From assembly GCA_016699125.1 (NCBI GenBank), contig CP064961.1, forward strand, positions 806,001 to 870,000: a stretch of 64,000 nucleotides of DNA, in the 5' to 3' direction. The stretch's first letter is position 1. The number at the start of each line of letters is the position of its first letter. The stretch comes from a bacterium (GTDB lineage: Bacteria > Babelota > Babeliae > Babelales > Vermiphilaceae). A model generated the notes under the pieces. It did no database searches and had not been told where the DNA came from. It saw only the letters and a list, made by a program, of their open reading frames with translations. Shown here one piece after another: positions 35,159 through 43,735 of this stretch. Made by a program: the position numbers and the translations under genes.

Positions 35159-35500
35159 ATGCAAACCTGTATATTTTGCAAACTTGGTTCTGATCTGGAA
35201 AAGCCACACGTGCTTTTTAAAAGCGAGCATTGCTTTGTCATCAAAGACATTGCTCCCAAAGCACCGATTCATTACCTTATCATTCCAAAACTACACATTC
35301 AAAATGTTGCTTATTTTCAAAAAGAACATGCAGCAGTGGCTGCCGATATGTTACTGATGGCAACAACAGTGGCACATGCCCTGCCAAACAAGTCCGATTT
35401 CCGCCTTATCATCAATAATGGTCAAGCGGTGGGGCAATCAGTATTTCATCTGCATATGCACCTGCTTGCAGGATTTACAACCCACAATGATATTGATTGA
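35159..35500 (+). CDS. HIT-family nucleotide hydrolase (HinT-like)
   Basis: 113 residues. Histidine triad F-H-L-H-M-H-L-L near the C terminus, preceded by N-N-G-x-A-V-G-Q-S-V. N-terminal C-x-F-C-K and H-Y-L-I-I-P-K-x-H match HinT, which hydrolyses nucleoside phosphoramidates. Complete and of normal size. Confidence 0.92.
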   Translation: MQTCIFCKLGSDLEKPHVLFKSEHCFVIKDIAPKAPIHYLIIPKLHIQNVAYFQKEHAAVAADMLLMATTVAHALPNKSDFRLIINNGQAVGQSVFHLHMHLLAGFTTHNDID

Positions 35501-35516
35501 ATATGCAAAACTGTTT

Positions 35517-37154
35517 TTAGCCCAAAAGCGCTTTAAATACCATCCACAAAGAGTTTGCTGTGTATACTCCAGAGGCAAATGATAAGTGCAGGTCTTTATT
35601 TTTAGTAAAATGTGCAATCAAACTTCCAACCAAAAGACCTAAAGAATAGTCGATCGGCATCAGAAGTCCTCCTAAAACCATTCCAGGATTGATCTTAAAT
35701 CCTTGCACTATCCAACCGCCCAAGATTCCTACGCAGACCACTCCATAATCGAATGTTCCTGCGGTTACCAGAAGTGCTCTGGCCTGAGCTTTATATGCCC
35801 CAAGTTGTATAGAACCAAGTGCGAGCCTGCTGGTTAAAATATACATTGCAAAAGTGCAGCCGATAGCGGCTAGCCCTATTCCAAACAGTTGCATTTTCAT
35901 AATGGTAATAGGACATGTTTTGGTTAACAGTTGGGCTTTCTGCCCAAATAGTACGTCAACTGCGACGCCGCCTGCCACTTCAACAAAGGTGGCGATTAAA
36001 ATGATCTGCATGTAACTCATTTCAAATAAAAAAAGTGCCGGTACCATGACAAAAGTGGCAAATCGGCCCAGGGGTGCGATGCCCATGGTGCCACCAATAA
36101 GAATCATCTGATATACACAAACATAGGTGCCAACCAGAAGATAGAATCCTAATGAAAATGAAAATCCAACAAACCATGCCCACCATACAAAAAACAGTAA
36201 AAATAGTGTGCTATGTACAAGCAGCTGTGGATTTATTAACAGCATACTGTTTTTGAAACTGGTCTGATTAGTGACAGAGGTCCAATACCATTGCCAAAAT
36301 ATGAGAAAAAATTGTTTTATTGTAGTTGGCATGCGTTGCAGGGTTGAAAAAAATCCGGACAAAACCATTCCTGCACCGAAGGCTAAAATAAAATCTGAAG
36401 ATGAAATTGCATTAAAAAATAAAAGTCTGACAGTGTCAATAACAAAATATTTTAGCATGATGCCTGTCAGCAAAGGCCGTGCAATGACAGAGCCGGTCAC
36501 AAATCCAACTGAAACAAGCATAGGCAAAACGGACAGGTCAAAAACAAAGGCAGGCAATTTTATGCTTGGCAATGCAGGTAATGTAATTTTTTGAACTCCC
36601 AATAAGCTGTTAAGCCAGGCAAAAAGTCCAAAAAAGAGGCCTCCTTCAATAAGTTTTTTTTTCTGATTTTTTTGTTGATCGGCACCATCAATTGCCGTGG
36701 CAATAACTTTTCCAATCGGAAAGGTCAGTGTTTGATCGTTCAAAAATCGTTCCTTTAAAAAATGTGCAATTGCAAAACCAAATAAACCAGCGGTTAAGAC
36801 AAGTCCTGCCAAAACACAAAAAAAGGTAGTTTGTGAATGTAATAACTGATCATATTGTTGAGGGTCTAAAAAATACAGAGCGGGAAAAGAAAAGCCGCAC
36901 GCAGTTGCGGCAATGCCTCCAATTGAAGCGGAGCACACCACTGCAAGAATATCAGACTTTGCTGCTTTAACATACGCAGTATAGTGCAACGGAAAGCGTA
37001 TAAAATAAAGTTCCAAAAAAAAATATATCATCATGATAAGCGTGGGCGCAATCCATGGCCCAATTGAGGCAGCCATTGCAATATATGCCATCACCACTGA
37101 TGCGTAAAAAGACATAGCAATTGCAAAATAATAGGGAGCTGTATGTAAACTCAT
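35517..37154 (-). CDS. OPT-family-like oligopeptide transporter
   Basis: 545 residues, about 14 membrane helices. L-T-F-P-I-G-K-V-I-A-T-A-I near residue 140 and the long helix pattern with G-x-P-x-G-x-x-x-G-G (M-V-L-G-G-L-L-M-P) are like bacterial OPT transporters, which import oligopeptides or metal chelates. Peptide import would suit an intracellular life. Substrate inferred; the family call is moderately sure. CTCCTTTG (AAAGGAG on the minus strand) precedes the ATG. Confidence 0.65.
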   Translation of the reverse strand: MSLHTAPYYFAIAMSFYASVVMAYIAMAASIGPWIAPTLIMMIYFFLELYFIRFPLHYTAYVKAAKSDILAVVCSASIGGIAATACGFSFPALYFLDPQQYDQLLHSQTTFFCVLAGLVLTAGLFGFAIAHFLKERFLNDQTLTFPIGKVIATAIDGADQQKNQKKKLIEGGLFFGLFAWLNSLLGVQKITLPALPSIKLPAFVFDLSVLPMLVSVGFVTGSVIARPLLTGIMLKYFVIDTVRLLFFNAISSSDFILAFGAGMVLSGFFSTLQRMPTTIKQFFLIFWQWYWTSVTNQTSFKNSMLLINPQLLVHSTLFLLFFVWWAWFVGFSFSLGFYLLVGTYVCVYQMILIGGTMGIAPLGRFATFVMVPALFLFEMSYMQIILIATFVEVAGGVAVDVLFGQKAQLLTKTCPITIMKMQLFGIGLAAIGCTFAMYILTSRLALGSIQLGAYKAQARALLVTAGTFDYGVVCVGILGGWIVQGFKINPGMVLGGLLMPIDYSLGLLVGSLIAHFTKNKDLHLSFASGVYTANSLWMVFKALLG

Positions 37155-37293
37155 TTTTCCTCTCCTTTGTAAGGTACAGTACTGTTTAGCGTACCTATGC
37201 AGAAAATAAAATCAAAAAATTGAGCTTTGCAAAAAACTGATACATGGTAACCTGTATAGATATTGTAAAGTTATACGTTATGTATGAGAAGTC

Positions 37294-38190
37294 ATGACAC
37301 TTATTATTTTGCTACACATCCTTTTTGCAAGTACATTTACAACAGGAAAATTTTTAAGTTCTCAAACAAGTCCCGTATTTTTAACTGGGCTGCGTATGTT
37401 TTTGGGTGGTATCATAGTTCTGCTTTATTTATTGCTTTACAACAGAAAAAAACATAGCTATCATTTTGATCTGTCTGATCTGCCACAGTTTATTAAAATA
37501 ACCTTTTTTGGTATCTATTTTAACTACATACTTCGTTTTTGGGCGCTTGCCTATTTACCATCTTCAAAAACCTGCTTTTTGTTTAATTTTCAACCATTTT
37601 TGTCTGCGCTTTATCTCTATCTTTTGTATGGACAGAGACTGACAAGAAACAAATGGATAGGCCTTTTGGTGGGATTTATTGGTATGATGCCAATGCTTGT
37701 CGGCACAACAACGGCAGAAACGGTGACCAATGAATATCTTTTTATCTCATTGCCCGAGCTTGCGGTACTTGTTTCTGTTGCAATGCACAGTTATAGTTGG
37801 ATTGTGGTTCAGGATCTGGTTAAAAATAAAAAATATAATCCAGCATTTATTACCGGAACGACTATGACCACGGGTGGCGTTCTGGCGCTCTTGACGGCAT
37901 TTTTTATTAATGATCTGCCACCGTTGAATCATTCAAAAGAGTTTCTGTTTTGGCTCATGTTTGTGGTGCTTGTCAGTAACGTATTTTGCCACAATCTGTA
38001 CGGTCATCTGTTAAAAAAATATTCAGCAACGCTCATGGCGTTTGCATCATTCTTGACACCCATTTTTGCAGGGTTTTTAGGCTGGGCATTTTTGCATGAA
38101 ACGATTTCATGGCATTTTTACGTCTCAACCATTATAGTGTTGACTGGGTTGTACGTTTTTTATAAAGATGAGCTGAATGTTGTTCAGTAA
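37294..38190 (+). CDS. EamA/DMT-family transporter
   Basis: 298 residues in ten membrane helices forming two EamA repeats (about 5-125 and 145-290). F-A-S-T-F-T-T-G-K-F-L and W-A-L-A-Y-L-P-S-S-K-T-C-F-L-F-N-F-Q-P-F mark repeat one; L-L-K-K-Y-S-A-T-L-M-A-F-A-S-F-L-T-P marks repeat two. Drug/metabolite or amino-acid transport; substrate unknown. It follows the divergent OPT gene by about 140 bases. Confidence 0.85.
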   Translation: MTLIILLHILFASTFTTGKFLSSQTSPVFLTGLRMFLGGIIVLLYLLLYNRKKHSYHFDLSDLPQFIKITFFGIYFNYILRFWALAYLPSSKTCFLFNFQPFLSALYLYLLYGQRLTRNKWIGLLVGFIGMMPMLVGTTTAETVTNEYLFISLPELAVLVSVAMHSYSWIVVQDLVKNKKYNPAFITGTTMTTGGVLALLTAFFINDLPPLNHSKEFLFWLMFVVLVSNVFCHNLYGHLLKKYSATLMAFASFLTPIFAGFLGWAFLHETISWHFYVSTIIVLTGLYVFYKDELNVVQ

Positions 38191-38217
38191 TCATCTACTA
38201 TAAAAAAAGGTACAGAC

Positions 38218-38913
38218 GTGAAGCAGAGCCTCTTTTATGCTATTAGTTTAGGTTTGTGCATGCACTTCATTTGTGCTGAAAATCCTCCCTTGCCCATTAC
38301 CATCAACGTGACCACCCAAAACAATGCTGCAAGTCAGAGCTCTGCGACTGCACAGAATGTGGTCTCGTTGTATCAGTGGATTACAAGTTACAGCCAGGCT
38401 CAAAAAGAGTATCTTTCAGGCATATTTCAGACGCTTGTTAATCATGTTTTTGAACATAAATTGAGGTACGCCTGTTACACGGCAGGCGGAAGTTATGTTT
38501 TTCTGTTGTGGTATTTACAGTCATTTGAGTACTTTTTAAATGATGCAACCTGCTGGCACAACTGGCCTTACGATGTTGCCGGTCAACAGCTCATGACGTA
38601 TTCACAACAGGAGCTGTCACAACTGATGACACGGTCGATCAAAGAACGATATTTTGATTCACACAATCCAACCAGGCAGATTGATTGCATCGTTCATTTT
38701 TTTCAGGCAATCAAAAAAGAACGAGCAACGCTTGAACGAGGGCTTGATGTAACGTTGTGGGTCAAGCGCCTTTGGATCTCAAAGCTCCCTTTTGTCCATC
38801 TGCCCAAAAAAGAGACAATCAAAAATAAGCTGCAAAGACTTTCATTTTTAGAGAATCTTTGCAAAAACTGGTGTCTTGAGATGATGGAAAGTCAACGGTA
38901 TCACAAAGATTGA
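38218..38913 (+). CDS. secreted/membrane-associated protein, unknown
   Basis: 231 residues, GTG start after AAAGGTACAGAC. Signal peptide (L-F-Y-A-I-S-L-G-L-C-M-H-F-I-C-A). Possible membrane segment at about 88-102 (G-S-Y-V-F-L-L-W-Y-L). Mature part mainly helical with several Trp and two or three Cys. It follows the EamA gene by 27 bases and may be cotranscribed. Confidence 0.6.
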   Translation: MKQSLFYAISLGLCMHFICAENPPLPITINVTTQNNAASQSSATAQNVVSLYQWITSYSQAQKEYLSGIFQTLVNHVFEHKLRYACYTAGGSYVFLLWYLQSFEYFLNDATCWHNWPYDVAGQQLMTYSQQELSQLMTRSIKERYFDSHNPTRQIDCIVHFFQAIKKERATLERGLDVTLWVKRLWISKLPFVHLPKKETIKNKLQRLSFLENLCKNWCLEMMESQRYHKD

Positions 38914-39116
38914 TGGGTGCAAACCAAGTTGCTGGTTTTTGCGATAATGGTAATCAGTAACTCCAGATACTGCGTGTATCATGCTGAAAAGTGATTTTCA
39001 AGCTGCACGTCTGAAATTTTTTCATAGTCTCAAAAAGATTGAACTTGCGTAATTTTTAAATTGTATCATCATGATAAGAATAAAAAATCACACATTATTT
39101 TAACAAGTGGGTTGTT

Positions 39117-39761
39117 ATGAAAAAAATTCTTATCATGCTGTATATTGTAACCATTGCAAACTTCCATGTTTATTATGCATCGCAAATTTCTGAGCAGCAA
39201 CATGCAGAGGCACAGAAAATTGCACAAGACGAAGAAAATAAAAAAAAATGTATACAGTATTTGGTTGACAATGAAAAGATTGTCTGCATGGATTTTCAAG
39301 CTTGGAAGACTTATATAACAAAACAGCAAAATTTTGATTCATTTATGACTCAATTTGGATATTCTTATTTTGATTTGCCGTTACATGAACAGATGGTTAT
39401 AGATGTAGATAATATTTACAAAACTAATAAAGACGTATATCTAAATTTTAAATTGAACATACTGTATTTTAATAAAGTCTTATTCACCATCGTACAGCAA
39501 AATAATGAAAACCTTAAGAAACAAAATCAACAATTGAATGAAGAAAATAAGAAACTGGTTGTTTCAGTCAATGAGTTGCAAAAGGAAGTGTCGCATTCAA
39601 AAGATTTATCATATTTGCTAGCATTTAAGTTACAGCGATTGACAAGAAAAAAAGAAAAAGATTTCAAATTATGTTGCTTCGAATTGAACGTCAAGCCTTC
39701 TGTGTGGAATAAATATCTACCAAAGGAATCAAAAGGGAAGTTCAGCTTTCAGTCAGAATAG
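39117..39761 (+). CDS. secreted protein with coiled coil, unknown
   Basis: 214 residues. Signal peptide (M-K-K-I-L-I-M-L-Y-I-V-T-I-A-N-F-H-V), then helical. A heptad-rich coiled coil lies at about residues 130-165 (E-N-L-K-K-Q-N-Q-Q-L-N-E-E-N-K-K-L). The tail is very basic. No ribosome binding site better than GTGGG is visible. Function unknown. Confidence 0.6.
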   Translation: MKKILIMLYIVTIANFHVYYASQISEQQHAEAQKIAQDEENKKKCIQYLVDNEKIVCMDFQAWKTYITKQQNFDSFMTQFGYSYFDLPLHEQMVIDVDNIYKTNKDVYLNFKLNILYFNKVLFTIVQQNNENLKKQNQQLNEENKKLVVSVNELQKEVSHSKDLSYLLAFKLQRLTRKKEKDFKLCCFELNVKPSVWNKYLPKESKGKFSFQSE

Positions 39762-39981
39762 GCACCCAGACAGATTTAATTCAAAATAGAAACTTTAATC
39801 ATTCGACTCATCATCAACAGCTGCACGTCAATCAAAACTAATACTTGTAATACCTTTTAACTATGCTTACTATTTGAGACAAAACTTAAACATAAAATTG
39901 ACTTTTTTTGTGTTTAACGTATAATTAAAAAAATGTTTATCTGTATTTTGACTCATCAGAAAACTTATCAAAAGGTTTCCT

Positions 39982-40311
39982 ATGCGTATATTAAAAGGCA
40001 TTCTATTTTTATTTTCCACTATGCATCTATGCAATGCATCTTTTTCTGAAAAAATGAACTGTACCTATTTCCGACAACAAGCTGCTGTGTACGGTGCCAT
40101 TAAAGATGAATGTGCCAATTTGCCAATGCTTGAAGAAGTGTGGCAGAATCAATATATGTCTTCAGAGGTAAAACAGCATATGTTACAAAAAATCTTCATG
40201 TGTCAGATGTTTTATCCAGAAGTATTGCTCAAGTGTGCTTGTTTGAATGCTGCCTCTTCTGTGTGCGATGCGCTTGATAAAATGGGGCAGGAAGTTATAA
40301 CGCCCTCATAA
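39982..40311 (+). CDS. small Cys-rich secreted protein, unknown
   Basis: 109 residues with a signal peptide (L-K-G-I-L-F-L-F-S-T-M-H-L-C-N-A). Six further Cys in the mature part (N-C-T, E-C-A, M-C-Q, K-C-A-C, V-C-D) suggest disulfides. AAAAGG precedes the ATG. The stop lies inside a hairpin (40303-40319) that I assign to the right end of the neighbouring IS200-like element, so the original C terminus may have been replaced. Confidence 0.6.
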   Translation: MRILKGILFLFSTMHLCNASFSEKMNCTYFRQQAAVYGAIKDECANLPMLEEVWQNQYMSSEVKQHMLQKIFMCQMFYPEVLLKCACLNAASSVCDALDKMGQEVITPS

Positions 40312-40351
40312 AATGAGGGGCTTAGCGGCTGGGAGCAGTCTCGAAGACTGC
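40303..40351. repeat. two hairpins at the transposase 3' side of the IS200-like element
   Basis: CCCTCAT-aaa-ATGAGGG (40303-40319) and GCAGTCT-cga-AGACTGC (40335-40351), each a perfect 7-bp stem with a 3-base loop. They are likely transposase recognition structures. Confidence 0.6.
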
Positions 40352-40376
40352 CAGATAAAAAATATACTAAGTCGTT

Positions 40377-40823
40377 TTAAAATTCACCGGATTCATCGTA
40401 ACCAAGAGAATCAAGTTGATTTTGATTTTTGATGTAAGCGTATATCTGTGCTTTTTCAAAACCAACAGTAGAAACAGCATAACCTCGTGCCCACAATCGT
40501 TCACCGTTAAAATTCCTTGCTCTTCCACCAAACCTTCGCGCAACAGCTATCGCACTTTTACCTTTGATAAATCCTACAACTTCTGCTACAGAATATTTTG
40601 GTGGTATGCTTATCAACATATGAACATGATCCTGAACCATGTTCCCTTTCTCTATTTTACACCCTTTTTGACTCGCCAATTCATGAAATACTCCCGCTAA
40701 AAATTTCCGTACTTTTCCATACAAAATCTTCTTCCTACATTTCGGAACAAATACTATGTGATATTTGCAGTTCCATTTCGAATGACTTAAACTTGCATAT
40801 GATGATGTTGTTTGATTTTCCAT
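40377..40823 (-). CDS. tnpA: IS200/IS605-family Y1 transposase
   Basis: 148-residue HUH single-strand transposase. The metal-binding motif is V-Q-D-H-V-H-M-L-I, the strand lead-in is Y-H-I-V-F-V-P-K-C-R, and the catalytic Tyr lies in A-Y-I-K-N-Q. Complete and open, so it may be active. The ribosome binding region lies beside a 10-bp stem (40833-40862) that may limit translation, as described for IS200. Confidence 0.92.
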   Translation of the reverse strand: MENQTTSSYASLSHSKWNCKYHIVFVPKCRKKILYGKVRKFLAGVFHELASQKGCKIEKGNMVQDHVHMLISIPPKYSVAEVVGFIKGKSAIAVARRFGGRARNFNGERLWARGYAVSTVGFEKAQIYAYIKNQNQLDSLGYDESGEF

Positions 40824-40832
40824 TTTTAATTC

Positions 40833-40862
40833 CTATTGTTGGCCCGCCAAGCCCAACAATAG
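40833..40862 (-). promoter_or_regulatory. stem-loop upstream of tnpA
   Basis: CTATTGTTGG / CCAACAATAG, 10 bp with a 10-base loop, starting 9 bases before the tnpA ATG on its 5' side. It includes the AGGA (minus strand) that would be the ribosome binding site at its edge. Confidence 0.55.
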
Positions 40863-40925
40863 TTTATCATTTTTTACAACATCATCTTTTCTCTCTTGAA
40901 TCCGGGGGCCGAGCCTTGACAGTCT

Positions 40926-40942
40926 CACCAGTCTAACTGGTG
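40926..40942. repeat. hairpin at the transposase 5' side of the IS200-like element
   Basis: CACCAGT-cta-ACTGGTG, a perfect 7-bp stem with a 3-base loop, the same geometry as the two hairpins on the other side. Confidence 0.6.
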
Positions 40943-40996
40943 GTTTACCTATCAATCAATTAAATGAAACTATTTTTACAATCAAAAGGATACATT

Positions 40997-41959
40997 ATGA
41001 ATAAAAAATGCATACTTCTTCTTACATTGACAATGGCTGTTTTTGCTTTTTGCAAAGATGGTGAAAGTAAAGAAGAAATAGACAAGCGGATAAAAGAACG
41101 TGAAGCTATTTTTAAAGAAATTGATAGTGGATATTTTGCTGATGGTACGCCAATAATCTGGCGTACCTGCTTTACCATTGCATGTAAAGGAAACCAAAAA
41201 TGGTCTAATGATGGTTCAGAGTCTTGTGATCGTCCTGAGAAAAATTATGTTCAAGGTCAATTTATCGATATTAAAGATTATGCAAAGCGGATTAATATGA
41301 CCGAACAGTTATACCATCAGTGTGTCAAGAAAATGGCTGTAAAATTTGTTACTGATGCAGGTCAATTTTGTAATGAGAATATTTTGAATAATGCTGAAGG
41401 ATATGAAGGATTGGTACGGTTGTGGTTGAATTATTATGATCAAGCGTTGATAAAAGAGCAGTTGCCGCTTAATAGTTCAGGATCTTATGATAGATCTTTT
41501 AGTGATAAAAGGGAAGATAATTTTTGGGATAATAAAACAGGGGTTATTGATCAGCACGATCAATCTCTTAACCCAGTGGCTGTTATCAAATTGATAGAAA
41601 ATTCGAAATTTGATTTTTTAGAGAAAAGTAATGAAAGCGATAATTATAAAAAGCATGAGTGTTTGAGAAATGGAAAAACAGATCAGTTATTGAAACAGTA
41701 TGTTCTTCAAGAATTGAAAGAGCGTGATATAAAGCCATATACAACTCAGGAAATTGCAAACATGGACGCAGATGAGTTAGAAAGGCGCTTTCCTTCCAAT
41801 GCGCGAGGAATAACTGGCCATGACACGATGTATAAAGATTCCCCGACGCGTATTTTTTCGATTACTAATAAAAGTACGAATACACTCTTCCCGCCTGTTG
41901 TTAATATTATCACGGTCTTACAACGATTTTTTGGATTGCCACGAGTGTTTGTTAATTAA
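40997..41959 (+). CDS. secreted protein, tandem paralogue A, unknown
   Basis: 320 residues from ATG 40997 (AAAAGGA upstream; the longer frame to 40964 lacks one). Signal peptide (C-I-L-L-L-T-L-T-M-A-V-F-A-F-C). It aligns throughout with the next gene: K-E-I-D-S-G-Y-F-A-D-G / D-Q-I-E-K-G-T-Y-N-N-G, F-V-T-D-A-G-Q-F-C-N / F-V-D-D-A-G-R-L-C-N, R-L-W-L-N, and P-Y-T-x-x-E-x-x-N-M near the end. A family I do not recognise. Confidence 0.68.
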   Translation: MNKKCILLLTLTMAVFAFCKDGESKEEIDKRIKEREAIFKEIDSGYFADGTPIIWRTCFTIACKGNQKWSNDGSESCDRPEKNYVQGQFIDIKDYAKRINMTEQLYHQCVKKMAVKFVTDAGQFCNENILNNAEGYEGLVRLWLNYYDQALIKEQLPLNSSGSYDRSFSDKREDNFWDNKTGVIDQHDQSLNPVAVIKLIENSKFDFLEKSNESDNYKKHECLRNGKTDQLLKQYVLQELKERDIKPYTTQEIANMDADELERRFPSNARGITGHDTMYKDSPTRIFSITNKSTNTLFPPVVNIITVLQRFFGLPRVFVN

Positions 41960-41982
41960 GATTCATTAATGGAAGGATTTTT

Positions 41983-43059
41983 ATGAATTATACGAAATTA
42001 TATGCGATTGTGTTTTTTAGCCAATCTATTGTGGTTACTTCTATCAAACCGAATGACATTCCACAGGATGTGGTTAATGTTGATCGAATAGATGAATTTG
42101 TTGATATGAAAGATGTTCCGAAAGAATGTGACCAACGTATAGCAACTCACAAAGCACTTTGGGATCAGATTGAAAAAGGTACATATAATAACGGACAACA
42201 GGTCAAATTTAGAGTTTTATCAACAGTTGCAGGCAGTTATGCAGACACTCGATATAATGATGCTGCACTGGCGCCGCAATATGGAAAGTATATTGAAAGT
42301 CTGGACACATCTGTTGAGAAGCAATATAGTGGGTCAAAAACTCAACCTGAAATAGATAAAATTACTGATAGATTCCTTCGTGAACTTGCAAAAATGTTTG
42401 TTGATGATGCAGGCAGGTTATGTAATCAGGAGGTTATGCAGCATCCTGCAGGACTGCCTTTTGCCGAACGCTTATGGCTTAATCGTCATGGTAAGCAGTT
42501 AGTCAAAGAGCACACAAAAGTTGTTGTGGATACAGAAAAAGCAATAGATGCCTATAATGAAAACATTCTGCAAGCTATTGCACATGCTGATCAGGCGCCG
42601 TGTAATGTGACTGTTAACGATACATTTGTTGATGATACATTTTGGCAAAGGCCTGAAATTGCAAACAATCCAGTCACAAAGTTAACAACATTGACTATCT
42701 TGTATCAAAACAATAAGATACCCTTTCAATCTTGGGTGAATGGCCAGCTAGATGAAAAGTTTAATCAGTATGTGAAAGAAGAGCTTGCTCGGCAAAACCC
42801 TAATCCATACACAGTTGAAGAGCTCAAAAACATGAGTCCAGAAGACCTTGAAGAACTTTTCCCATCGCCAGACTCTATTAATGAACGGCCAGTTAGAGTG
42901 TTTCCAGCGGACAGCAAGGATTTTCATAATCCACCCTATTTTTTATTTCCAACAGTTTCGCGCATATTACAGATATTTTTGAAAATAAAGCCTACGTTTA
43001 CAGGTAATGTTGGGTTTACAAAAACTGAACCGCTTATAAAAAACGTCTTGAGGATTTAA
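41983..43059 (+). CDS. secreted protein, tandem paralogue B, unknown
   Basis: 358 residues, GGAAGGA upstream, 23 bases after paralogue A. Weak signal peptide (L-Y-A-I-V-F-F-S-Q-S-I-V-V-T-S). Shared landmarks with A: F-V-D-D-A-G-R-L-C-N, R-L-W-L-N-R-H-G-K, D-T-F-W, Q-Y-V-K-E-E-L, M-S-P-E-D-L-E-E-L-F-P-S. The pair is followed by a strong terminator, so it forms one unit. Role unknown. Confidence 0.68.
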   Translation: MNYTKLYAIVFFSQSIVVTSIKPNDIPQDVVNVDRIDEFVDMKDVPKECDQRIATHKALWDQIEKGTYNNGQQVKFRVLSTVAGSYADTRYNDAALAPQYGKYIESLDTSVEKQYSGSKTQPEIDKITDRFLRELAKMFVDDAGRLCNQEVMQHPAGLPFAERLWLNRHGKQLVKEHTKVVVDTEKAIDAYNENILQAIAHADQAPCNVTVNDTFVDDTFWQRPEIANNPVTKLTTLTILYQNNKIPFQSWVNGQLDEKFNQYVKEELARQNPNPYTVEELKNMSPEDLEELFPSPDSINERPVRVFPADSKDFHNPPYFLFPTVSRILQIFLKIKPTFTGNVGFTKTEPLIKNVLRI

Positions 43060-43068
43060 TTAGTTGTA

Positions 43069-43107
43069 AGCGGGGCAGGTACAAAATCATACCTGCCCCG
43101 CTTTTTT
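43069..43107 (+). terminator. strong rho-independent terminator
   Basis: 13-bp perfect stem AGCGGGGCAGGTA / TACCTGCCCCGCT with an 8-base loop and a T6 tail. It separates the paralogue pair from the convergent minus-strand gene. Confidence 0.9.
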
Positions 43108-43127
43108 ACTTTGAAAATAACATTCTT

Positions 43128-43667
43128 CTACTCATCACGCCAGCTGAAAAGCGTAACAATTCCGTCGATTGCGGTGATACAAAATGCAACATCACAGACA
43201 ACATGCAAGACACTATCTTTAAAGCAGTTTTTAAAAAGGTAAAAAATCGAAGCCAGTGCACAGTCTTTTGCTATACGAGTAGCCTGTTTTGAATATACTG
43301 CTTTTTTCTTTTCCGCCTGGTTCAAAACGGTTTCTAATGAACTTGCAAGTTTGTCAAAAAATACAATGAGCTGTTCCGCTTCCGTTTCATTAACTGCTTC
43401 TACAGGAGTTTGATACGCTAGTCTGCAAAGTACTGTCAATGGCCCCTGTGAACCATTGGCATAGGAGATCTGATGCATAGCTTGGATATCATTCGTTTTA
43501 GATAGTTGATCAATTCTGATAAATAAAAGGTCCATGCGGTTATACACGGTCTGAGCCTGCACAATGAGGTTTTTCTGTTTTAACAAAGGGTCATGGATGG
43601 GTTCTGTTGCAAAGGTTATTTGTAATGCAAGCAGAGTAAGCAAAAGAAGATTTTTCTTAATTGTCAT
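43128..43667 (-). CDS. small secreted/membrane protein, unknown
   Basis: 179 residues; signal peptide (K-N-L-L-L-L-T-L-L-A-L-Q-I-T-F-A); helical core; hydrophobic C-terminal segment (V-L-H-V-V-C-D-V-A-F-C-I-T-A-I-D-G-I-V) that may anchor it to a membrane. AAGGTGTAAATT precedes the ATG. No family recognised. Confidence 0.6.
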   Translation of the reverse strand: MTIKKNLLLLTLLALQITFATEPIHDPLLKQKNLIVQAQTVYNRMDLLFIRIDQLSKTNDIQAMHQISYANGSQGPLTVLCRLAYQTPVEAVNETEAEQLIVFFDKLASSLETVLNQAEKKKAVYSKQATRIAKDCALASIFYLFKNCFKDSVLHVVCDVAFCITAIDGIVTLFSWRDE

Positions 43668-43735
43668 AATTTACACCTTATTTTTTTTGAAAAAATCATA
43701 TTGATAATAACTATTTTGCCATATTTGTCAATTTT

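Larger units (their letters stand above)
40300..40945. mobile_element. IS200-like insertion sequence (TnpA only)
   Basis: One Y1 transposase gene on the minus strand, flanked by subterminal hairpins and without terminal inverted repeats, as in IS200/IS605-family elements. Hairpins are at 40303-40319 and 40335-40351 on the transposase 3' side, and 40926-40942 on the 5' side. Exact ends cannot be set from the sequence alone; both boundaries are approximate. Confidence 0.7.
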
